A DNA stretch of 19,141 bases from DATBAK01 sp036787815 (lineage in GTDB: Bacteria; Actinomycetota; Acidimicrobiia; IMCC26256; PALSA-610): assembly GCA_036787815.1 (NCBI GenBank), contig DAIQOP010000042.1, positions 1 through 19,141 on the forward strand. Reading direction: 5' to 3'. The notes below the pieces were generated by a model that was not told the DNA's origin, ran no database searches, and was given only the letters and a program-made list of their open reading frames with translations. Of this stretch, positions 13,561 through 19,141 are shown piece by piece. Positions within the stretch are counted from its first letter, which is position 1; every line of letters begins with the position of its first letter. Made by a program: the position numbers and the translations under genes.

Positions 13561-14085
13561 GTGAGACTCCGGTTGCTGGCCCCGGCGTCGGAGGTGCGGT
13601 TCGTCGGGCCGATGGCGATGCCCGCGGAGCTCTACTTCCTCGCGCGCCAACCGGTGGCCCTCGCGGGGATGGCCTACCCGTCGCGCGTCGACTGGAACGC
13701 GCTGCACGCCGAAGGCCTGCGGCACGTGGTCTGCCTCACGCACGACGACGCGCCGTACGACCCTGCGCCCCTCACCGTCACCGCGATCGCGTTGCAGGAC
13801 CTGTACGCGGCGATCGGGCCCGACGATCCCGTCGGCGAGCGCGAACGGGTGATGCGCGCGGCCACGGTGGTCGTCGACTCGCTCGCGTCGGGTGCCGGCG
13901 TTGCCGTGCACTGCCGGGGCGGGCGCGGTCGCGCGGGCACCGTGCTCGGCTGCGCGCTCGTGATGCTCGGCCACGAACCGGATGCGGTCGTCACCCACCT
14001 CGACCGCATCCACCGCATCCGCGGCAAGGGCGGCTGGCCCGAGAACCCCTGGCAGGCCGACACCGTCGTCAGCCTCGGTCGGTGA
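13561..14085 (+). CDS. Dual-specificity/tyrosine-type protein phosphatase
   Basis: 174 aa from the GTG at 13561, preceded by GGAAGGATC. An ATG at 13522 is in frame, but that extension lies inside the 59-bp repeat and is probably not translated. The P-loop CRGGRGRAG in VHCRGGRGRAGTVLG fits the Cys-x5-Arg signature (Cys118, Arg124) with the usual preceding His. Asp80 in LQDLYA is a candidate general acid. The final GWPENPWQADTV segment is the helical end of this small phosphatase fold. Substrates may be phosphoproteins or small phosphates. It is isolated on its strand and converges on the subtilase (3 bp between stops). Confidence 0.85.
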   Translation: MRLRLLAPASEVRFVGPMAMPAELYFLARQPVALAGMAYPSRVDWNALHAEGLRHVVCLTHDDAPYDPAPLTVTAIALQDLYAAIGPDDPVGERERVMRAATVVVDSLASGAGVAVHCRGGRGRAGTVLGCALVMLGHEPDAVVTHLDRIHRIRGKGGWPENPWQADTVVSLGR

Positions 14086-14088
14086 TTC

Positions 14089-15993
14089 CTACGACACGAG
14101 GGTCATGAGGTCGACGGCGGGGCCCGCGGGAGAGACCGTCGCGGACCCGAAGAACCGCGCGCTGCCGAAGCTGTAGACGCCGCCTTCGCGGCTGAGCACG
14201 AGGTATCCCCGACCGCTCGGCATCGAGCGGATGCGCACGCCGACCACGGAGCTGATCCCCAGGCTCACCACGCTGCCCTCGAACGGCACGCCGAAGGTGA
14301 AGATGCCGCCGTCGCGGGCCACGATCCAGTACCCGCTGCCCACGTTCGCGGCGGTCATCGACGTTGCCGGTGAGTTCAGGTGCAGCGCGCCGGTCGAACC
14401 GTGGAAGGCCGCGTCGCCGAAGGTGAAGATCCCACCGTCGGCCGCCACCATCCAGTAGCCGTGGCCCGAGGGCGTCGCGGTCATGTCGAGCACCGGGGCG
14501 TTGAGGTGCCGGCCTCCGGTCGAGCCGTGGAAGGCCGCGTCGCCGAAGGTGAAGATCCCGCCGTCGCGGCCCAGCAGGAAGTAGCCGTGGCCCGACGGTG
14601 TGGCCGCCATCCCGACGATCGGGCTGTTGAGCGCACGCCCGTGCATCGAGCCGTAGAAGTGGGCATCGCCGAACGCAAAGATCGAACCGTCGGCCGCGGC
14701 CAACCAGTAGCCGTGCCCCGAGGGCGTGCGCGCCGACGCGACGATCGGAGCCGACGTGCGGTGCAGGATGTCGCCGTAGAAGTGCGCGGCACCGAGGGCC
14801 CGCACCGCGCCGTCGGCACTCACGACCCAGTAGCCGAAGCCTTCGTTCGCGTCCGCGGTGTTGGCGCGGAGCAGGGAGCGGGTCGAGGCGAGGCCGTATC
14901 CGTAGGTGTTGTCGCGGCCGGGAGCGCCCAGATCACGCGCGGTGATCTCGACGACGTGGCGCACGCTCGGCGGGTCGAGCTTGGGATTGGTCGCGAGGAT
15001 GAGCGCGACCTCGGCCGACACGTAGGGCGCCGAGAACGACGTGCCTTCGCCCACCGCGTACGAGTGGGTGGTGGCGTTGTAGGTCGACATCACGCCGACG
15101 CCCGGCGCGACCACGTCGACGTAGTCGCCGACGTTCGAGAACGCCGCGTGCTGATCGTGCGAGTCGATGGCACCGACCGCGATGACTTCGGGAAACGCCG
15201 CGGGATAGACCCGTGGGCTCCCCGACTCACCGGCGTTGCCGGCCGCGGCCACGACGACCGCGCCCTTCGAGACCGCGTACTGCACCGCGAGGTGCACTCC
15301 AGGGTCGGCGGCGGTGCCGCCGAGGCTGACGTTGATCACCCGGGCGCCGTGGTCGGCCGAGTAGATGATGCCGGCGGCGACGTTCGACGAGCTGCCGGAG
15401 CCGCCTCCGTCGAGCACGCGCACGGGCAGGATCCGCACGCTCGGCGCCGCGCCGGCGATGCCGCGGCCGTTGCCGAGATGGGCGGCGATGAGGCCGGCGA
15501 CGAAGGTGCCGTGCCAGAACTGGTCGTTCCAACCGTTGCCACCGGGGCTCACGTAGTCGGTGCCCGAGAGCACCGAGCCGGTGAGGTCTTCATGGCTCGC
15601 GGTCACACCGCTGTCGACGACGGCGACGGTGACGCCCGCGCCCTTGGTCGTCGCCCACGCGTCGGGGTACCCGACTGCGGGGAGCGCCCACTGGCCGGCC
15701 CGGTACGGGTCGCCGAGATCGAGGGCGTGGACGGCACTGTCGACGCTCACGACCTCGCCCTGCAACGCCCCCCGGGCCTGGAGCGACTGGGCCGCGAGCC
15801 CGTCGGCGGCCTCGAAGTGGACGACCTTCAGGCTCGAGCCGTCGGGCACGACGGCGTACATCGCGACCGGGCGATCGAGGACCGACCGCCCAGCGGCATG
15901 GGCGGGAACGGCCATCGGGACGGAGAGCCCGAAGGCGGCGAGCGCCGCCAGCATCCATGTCCGACCACGTACCGCGCGTCCCTGCCGTCCCAT
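14089..15993 (-). CDS. Secreted subtilisin-family (S8) serine protease with C-terminal repeat propeller
   Basis: 634-aa exported protease. Signal peptide: basic N-terminus, hydrophobic 14-30, likely cleavage after AHA (about 31-33). A short prodomain follows, then the S8 catalytic domain with Asp127 (VAVVDSGV), His161 (HGTFVAG), oxyanion Asn253 (AAAGNAGESG) and Ser319 (EGTSFSAPYVS); the triad is complete. From about residue 386 to the end come roughly six 42-residue repeats of the type GYW-DGGIF-FGDAxFxGS-LNSPVxxMxATPSG. They are probably beta-propeller or similar surface blades and may bind cell wall or substrate. This repeat is frequent in Acidimicrobiia. The ATG at 15993 has no strong Shine-Dalgarno; ATG at 15954 would shorten the signal peptide. 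Monocistronic. Confidence 0.95.
   Translation of the reverse strand: MGRQGRAVRGRTWMLAALAAFGLSVPMAVPAHAAGRSVLDRPVAMYAVVPDGSSLKVVHFEAADGLAAQSLQARGALQGEVVSVDSAVHALDLGDPYRAGQWALPAVGYPDAWATTKGAGVTVAVVDSGVTASHEDLTGSVLSGTDYVSPGGNGWNDQFWHGTFVAGLIAAHLGNGRGIAGAAPSVRILPVRVLDGGGSGSSSNVAAGIIYSADHGARVINVSLGGTAADPGVHLAVQYAVSKGAVVVAAAGNAGESGSPRVYPAAFPEVIAVGAIDSHDQHAAFSNVGDYVDVVAPGVGVMSTYNATTHSYAVGEGTSFSAPYVSAEVALILATNPKLDPPSVRHVVEITARDLGAPGRDNTYGYGLASTRSLLRANTADANEGFGYWVVSADGAVRALGAAHFYGDILHRTSAPIVASARTPSGHGYWLAAADGSIFAFGDAHFYGSMHGRALNSPIVGMAATPSGHGYFLLGRDGGIFTFGDAAFHGSTGGRHLNAPVLDMTATPSGHGYWMVAADGGIFTFGDAAFHGSTGALHLNSPATSMTAANVGSGYWIVARDGGIFTFGVPFEGSVVSLGISSVVGVRIRSMPSGRGYLVLSREGGVYSFGSARFFGSATVSPAGPAVDLMTLVS
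14092..14838 (-). repeat. Six roughly 126-bp coding repeats in the subtilase gene
   Basis: Protein repeats at about residues 386-426, 427-468, 469-510, 511-552, 553-594 and 595-634. The middle three are most alike, sharing GGIFTFGDAAFHGSTG and LN(A/S)P; the first and last two are more diverged. The DNA of the middle copies repeats phrases such as GAAGATCCCGCCGTC, so recent copying or gene conversion among central units is plausible. Confidence 0.85.
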
Positions 15994-16069
15994 ACATCAC
16001 GCATCGGCGCGCTCCGTGGTCGCCTCAAGGGATTCCCGTGACGATTGGGCTCTCAGCGTGGTAATGCCC

Positions 16070-16324
16070 TCAGTCGGAGTCGGCCCCGATCTCACGCAGG
16101 GCGTCGGTGATCGCCCGGCGGAGGCGCCGGGCCGTGACCGGGCTCAGGTGCGCCACGACGCCGGTTCCGGCCCGATCCACCTCCTCGACGGTGAGGACGA
16201 CCCGGGGCTCACCCTCTCCGCAGGCCTCGCAGTCGTCGGTGAGGGCCACCGCCCACGACACCGGCGGGCGCTCGTCGTCGCCGGGCGGGTGGTCGTCTCT
16301 GGCATCGTCGATCGATCGGCGCAC
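16070..16324 (-). CDS. Small hypothetical protein with CxxC motif
   Basis: 84 aa from the GTG at 16324, preceded by GGGAG at six bases. The sequence has a polar N-terminus (SIDDARDDHPPGDDERP), then WAVALTDDCEACGEGEPRVVLTVEE containing Cys-x2-Cys, and a helical C-terminus (SPVTARRLRRAITDALREIG). The pattern of strand-helix plus one CxxC could bind a metal or form a disulfide. I do not recognise a family. It starts 29 bp after the YhhN gene stop and is probably the third gene of the pdxH operon. The frame can be extended upstream across the YhhN gene, which I reject as a shadow. Confidence 0.6.
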   Translation of the reverse strand: MRRSIDDARDDHPPGDDERPPVSWAVALTDDCEACGEGEPRVVLTVEEVDRAGTGVVAHLSPVTARRLRRAITDALREIGADSD

Positions 16325-16353
16325 GCGTGCTCCCGGATCGGAGCCGGCCGCCC

Positions 16354-16989
16354 TCAGCGCAACAGCGAGAGGACGAGACCGGCCTGGGCGAGGTGGTAGG
16401 TGACCATGATCGCGACGGGAGCCGCCTCGAAGTCGGAGACGAAGCGGCTCCACGCGATCATCGAATCCGAGGTGACGAACAGCGCGGCGCCGACGGCCGC
16501 GAGCACGTTCCCCGACGCGACCGCGAACGCGAGCATCGTCGCGATCACCACGAGGTAGGCGACGACCGGCGGGCGCAACGCGGGTTCCTTGGCCTGCACG
16601 CCACGTAGGATCCGGCGTGCGACCGGGGCGATCACGATTGCGGTGCCCACGAGCGCGAGTACGACCGCCGGGCCGCGCAGCCCGCGCGCGACGAAGCCCG
16701 CGACATAGCAGACGTGCGCGAGGAGGAACGCCGACAGGCCCCCGACGAACTGCTCGCGCGGCAGCATGAGCAGCACGTCGCCGAGGAGCGACAGCACGAG
16801 CGAGGCGACGAACCACGCGCGCACCGAACCGTGCCGGGGATCGAGCAGTGCGGCGGCCGCGACGAGCGCGATCAACGTGCCCGGCTTGCACACGTATTCG
16901 AGGCGCGCGCTGTCGCGCCAGCGCGAGTACCAGTCGCCCAGCGCCAGCAGACCCGCCACCACGAGCGCGACGGCGGTGAGCGCGGTCAC
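16354..16989 (-). CDS. YhhN/TMEM86-family membrane protein (putative lysoplasmalogenase)
   Basis: 211-aa integral membrane protein with about seven to eight hydrophobic helices. The YhhN family landmarks are visible: LEYVCKPGTL (30-39), SLLGDVLLML (67-76), FLLAHVCYVAGF (88-99) and FVTSDSMIAW (about 170-179). These carry the conserved Lys, Asp, His and Ser/Asp residues. Members hydrolyse the vinyl-ether bond of lysoplasmalogen in animals; the bacterial substrate is less certain. The GTG start overlaps the pdxH stop (GTGA), so translation is coupled. Confidence 0.9.
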   Translation of the reverse strand: MTALTAVALVVAGLLALGDWYSRWRDSARLEYVCKPGTLIALVAAAALLDPRHGSVRAWFVASLVLSLLGDVLLMLPREQFVGGLSAFLLAHVCYVAGFVARGLRGPAVVLALVGTAIVIAPVARRILRGVQAKEPALRPPVVAYLVVIATMLAFAVASGNVLAAVGAALFVTSDSMIAWSRFVSDFEAAPVAIMVTYHLAQAGLVLSLLR

Positions 16990-17642
16990 GGCGCGAGCCT
17001 CTCGACGATCCAGGGCCCGTCGACCGGACCATCCTCGGCGCGGCGGTAGCGCACCCGGTCGTGCAGCCGCGCCTCCCGCTCCTGCCAGAGCTCCAGTTGC
17101 CCGACCACGACCCGGAACCCACCCCAGAACGGCGGCAGTGGCGGCTCCGAACCGGCGAACCGTGTCTCGGCCTCCGCGAGGCGGCGCTCGAGCTCGGCGC
17201 GCCCGGCGAGCACCGTGCTCTGCGGCGACGCCCAGGCACCGATCCGGCTGCCGCGCGGCCGGGCGGCGTAGTACCGGGCCGCGTCGTCGCGCGGCACGGC
17301 CACGACCGCGCCCGTCACCCGGACCTGGCGGCCAATCTCGCGCCAGTGGAACACCAGCGCGGCGCGCGGGTTCTCGGCGAGGTCGCGGCCTTTGGCGCTC
17401 TCGAGGTTCGTGTAGAACGCGAAGCCGCGCTCGTCGAAGCCCCGGAGGAGCACGACCCGCGCGGCCGGACGGCCGTCGGCCCCGGCCGTCGCCAGCACCA
17501 TCGCCTCGGGCTGGTCGACGCGGGCGGCCTCGGCATCCCGGTACCAGGCGCGGAACTGGTCGATCGGGTCGGCCGCGACGAACCGTTCGTCGAGATCGGC
17601 AGCGCGCAGCTCGCCGCGCAACTCATCCACGGGGCTCCCCAT
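16986..17642 (-). CDS. pdxH: Pyridoxamine 5'-phosphate oxidase
   Basis: 218-aa FMN enzyme oxidising pyridoxamine/pyridoxine 5'-phosphate to pyridoxal 5'-phosphate (vitamin B6 salvage). Length and motifs are canonical: the FMN site ARVVLLRGFDERGFAFYTN (61-79) followed by SAKGRDLAENPRAALVFHW, the substrate loop RPRGSRIGAWASPQS (128-142) and the PROSITE-type C-terminal block LELWQEREARLHDRVRYR (183-200) with PPFWGGFRV before it. The ATG at 17642 has only a weak AGGG upstream but TAGGGT six bases before it, so a leaderless transcript is possible. First gene of a three-gene operon with the YhhN protein and the small CxxC protein. Confidence 0.96.
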   Translation of the reverse strand: MGSPVDELRGELRAADLDERFVAADPIDQFRAWYRDAEAARVDQPEAMVLATAGADGRPAARVVLLRGFDERGFAFYTNLESAKGRDLAENPRAALVFHWREIGRQVRVTGAVVAVPRDDAARYYAARPRGSRIGAWASPQSTVLAGRAELERRLAEAETRFAGSEPPLPPFWGGFRVVVGQLELWQEREARLHDRVRYRRAEDGPVDGPWIVERLAP

Positions 17643-17701
17643 CGGCGAACCCTACCGAGCCGCGCGAGAATCTCGTCACGGCCCGATCAAAGGATGCCTG
17701 C
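17643..17701. promoter_or_regulatory. Divergent promoter region, pdxH operon / VOC gene
   Basis: 59-bp gap. On the minus strand TAGGGT (17654-17649) is followed by six bases and the pdxH ATG, matching a -10 for leaderless mRNA; a GTGACG 19 bp upstream is a weak -35. On the plus strand an AAAGGA lies about 7 bases before the VOC ATG as a Shine-Dalgarno. No clear -10 was seen for the VOC gene. Confidence 0.4.
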
Positions 17702-18247
17702 ATGGGATTCCATCACCTCGCGATCGCGACCCGAGACCTCGACGCCACCCATCGCTTCTACACGGAGGCGATGGGGTTCGAGCTCGTCAAGGTCGTCGCG
17801 GCCCCCACGCCCGAGGGCGGCGGCTGGGCCCGTCATCTGTTCTACGACGCCGGCGACGACGGGATGCTGGCGATCTGGGACATCCACGACGTCGAGCACA
17901 TCCCGCCCGACTTCTCGCCCGCGATCTCGACCGGGTTGGGCCTGCCCTCCTGGGTCAACCACATCGCGTTCAACGCGACCGATCTCGACGACATCGCGCG
18001 CCGCCGGCAGCACTGGATCGCGCTCGGCCACGACGTCGTGGAGATCGACCACGGCTGGTGCACCTCGATCTACACCAACGACCCCAACGGGATCGCGGTC
18101 GAGTTCTGTACCACCACGAGCAGCTTCACCGAGCACGATCGGGCCGAGGCCGCCGCGCTGCTCACCGCGACCGACCCGCCGCTCGAGACGCCGCCCGACG
18201 TCAAGTTCTTCCTCGCCCGCGAGCAGGGTGCGCCCGCGGCGTCCTGA
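17702..18247 (+). CDS. VOC-superfamily (glyoxalase/bleomycin resistance/dioxygenase) protein
   Basis: 181-aa protein with two beta-alpha-beta-beta-beta modules. Metal-ligand candidates are His5 (FHHLAIAT), His87 (WVNHIAFN) and Glu134 (DPNGIAVEFC), spaced as in metal-dependent VOC enzymes. The C-terminal 40 residues (EHDRAEAAALLTATDPPLETPPDVKFF) extend beyond the core. The N-terminus FHHLAIATRDLDATHRFYTEAMGF is family-typical. The ATG start has AAAGGA upstream. Members include glyoxalases, extradiol dioxygenases and epimerases; which reaction applies cannot be told. Neighbours (a CoA-transferase on the opposite strand) leave a catabolic role open. Confidence 0.92.
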   Translation: MGFHHLAIATRDLDATHRFYTEAMGFELVKVVAAPTPEGGGWARHLFYDAGDDGMLAIWDIHDVEHIPPDFSPAISTGLGLPSWVNHIAFNATDLDDIARRRQHWIALGHDVVEIDHGWCTSIYTNDPNGIAVEFCTTTSSFTEHDRAEAAALLTATDPPLETPPDVKFFLAREQGAPAAS

Positions 18248-18252
18248 CCACC

Positions 18253-18267
18253 GCGCCGACCCGGCGC
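18253..18267. terminator. Short GC hairpin between convergent genes
   Basis: GCGCCG-ACC-CGGCGC: a perfect 6-bp stem with a 3-base loop, lying in the 33 bp between the VOC stop and the CoA-transferase stop. There is no T-run on either side, so it is at best a weak bidirectional terminator or 3'-end-stabilising hairpin. Confidence 0.35.
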
Positions 18268-18280
18268 TCGGAACGCGCGC

Positions 18281-19141
18281 TCAGCCGACGACGCCCGCCG
18301 CGCGGAGCTCGGCGATCTCGGCCGCGCTCGAGCCGGCGAGGTCGCGCAGCACCACGTCGGTGTGCTCGCCGAGCTCCGGCCCGGTACTGCGGATCACACC
18401 CGGAGTACGCGAGAGCTTCGGAACCACACCCGCCATCGGGATCGATCGTTCGAACCCGGCCGCCAGGCGCACGATCATCTCGCGCGCCGCGATGTGATCG
18501 TCGACGGCGATGTCGGGCGCGGTGTTGATGAGCCCGACCGGAACCGCGTGCTCGCGGAGACGCGCCAGGACGGCCTCGGCGGAGTGCTGCGCGGTCCAGC
18601 GCGCGATCTCGGCATCGAGCTGTACCTGGTTGCGCCCGCGCTCGGCATGGAGCGCGTAGCGCGGGTCGGTGGTCCACTCGGGCCGCCCCATCGCGATCGC
18701 GAGACGGGCGAACACGGCATCGGCGTTCGCGGCGATCACGATGTCGTGACCGTCGGCGGTGGGGTACGCGTTCGCCGGCGCGACGCCCGGGAGCACCCCG
18801 CCACTGCGGCCCCGCGCCGCGCCGGTGATCTCCCAGTCGGCCACCGTCGACTCCATCAGCGCGAGGACCGACTCGTAGATCGCGACGTCGACCTCCTGGC
18901 CCCGACCCGAACGGCCGCGCTCGGTGATCGCGGCGAGGGTGCCGATCACCGCGAAGAGCGCGGCGAGCGCGTCGCCGAGGCTCACGCCGGCCCGGGCCGG
19001 AGGCCGGTCGGGGTCGCCGGTGGTGTGGCGGATCCCGCCCATGGCCTCGCCGATCGACCCGAACCCCGGCTCCTGGGCGCGCGGGCCCGTCTGCCCGAAG
19101 CCCGACACGTGCACGAGCACGATCCCGGGGTTCGCCTCGGC
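18281..19141 (-). CDS. Class III (CaiB/BaiF) CoA-transferase, 5' partial
   Basis: C-terminal about 286 residues of a family III CoA-transferase; the frame runs off the window end, with NPGIVLVHVSGFGQTGPRAQ at the edge. About 110-130 N-terminal residues are missing if the total is the usual 390-410. The catalytic Asp is present in GVSLGDALAALFAVIGTLAA, at the canonical 21-residue offset from the RSGRGQEVDVAIYES block. The C-terminal domain has PGVAPANAYPTADG and GELGEHTDVVLRDL-type sequence typical of the family. It is the third such gene in the window but on the opposite strand from the other two and probably an independent unit. Confidence 0.93.
   Translation of the reverse strand, partial: AEANPGIVLVHVSGFGQTGPRAQEPGFGSIGEAMGGIRHTTGDPDRPPARAGVSLGDALAALFAVIGTLAAITERGRSGRGQEVDVAIYESVLALMESTVADWEITGAARGRSGGVLPGVAPANAYPTADGHDIVIAANADAVFARLAIAMGRPEWTTDPRYALHAERGRNQVQLDAEIARWTAQHSAEAVLARLREHAVPVGLINTAPDIAVDDHIAAREMIVRLAAGFERSIPMAGVVPKLSRTPGVIRSTGPELGEHTDVVLRDLAGSSAAEIAELRAAGVVG

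Noticed and set aside
14092..14838. Regular about 126-bp repeats as a CRISPR-like array
   Set aside because: They are in-frame coding repeats with diverged units and no short conserved repeat/unique spacer structure.
14380..16041. 553-codon plus-strand frame across the subtilase
   Set aside because: Arg/Gly/Val-rich translation complementary to a protease with complete catalytic triad and repeats; not a gene.

Overview
The window is GC-rich, densely coding DNA that looks like an actinobacterial chromosome. Most intergenic gaps are very short, GTG starts are common, and start/stop overlaps of the ATGA or GTGA kind recur. The best lineage clue is the secreted subtilase at 14089-15993. It ends in about six roughly 42-residue repeats with the pattern GYW-(5)-DGGIF-x-FGDAxFxGS, a repeat I associate with Acidimicrobiia (Iamia/Ilumatobacter relatives). 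That placement is inference; no rRNA or other marker gene is present. I saw no tRNA, rRNA, CRISPR array, transposase or integrase.

Layout. (a) 1-923: 3' part of a nitronate monooxygenase. (b) 930-2519, minus strand: a coupled MarR regulator - Fe/Mn superoxide dismutase - DUF488 operon, divergent from a second MarR regulator (2603-3109). The shared gap holds two abutting palindromes. (c) 3210-4598: an orphan NuoF-like FMN/4Fe-4S flavoprotein, preceded by a 19-codon ORF and a 16-bp perfect palindrome. (d) 4621-7350, minus: DoxX-like membrane protein - patatin phospholipase - ferredoxin reductase-type flavoprotein. This operon diverges from a Cys-rich COG2345/SufR-like regulator (7444-8205) followed by a 20-codon ORF and a cupin. 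A long inverted repeat overlaps the predicted promoter between them. (e) 8697-9923: a large polytopic membrane protein. (f) 10094-13399: an operon of an MFE-2-type short-chain dehydrogenase and two class III CoA-transferases, the first lacking the catalytic Asp. (g) 13401-13544: two near-identical 59-bp direct repeats, then a dual-specificity-type phosphatase (13561-14085). (h) The subtilase. (i) 16070-17642, minus: pdxH - YhhN/lysoplasmalogenase - small CxxC protein. (j) A VOC-family protein (17702-18247) convergent with a third class III CoA-transferase cut by the window end.

How the parts fit. The left 8.7 kb is dominated by redox functions: SOD, NuoF-like flavoprotein, ferredoxin reductase, a putative Fe-S sensing regulator and three regulators in all. 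Its two divergent regulator/operon pairs each have an obvious operator candidate. The 10-13.4 kb operon looks like CoA-dependent degradation of an organic acid: CoA transfer, then 3-hydroxyacyl-CoA oxidation. Its substrate cannot be read from the sequence. The rest is housekeeping or secreted functions.
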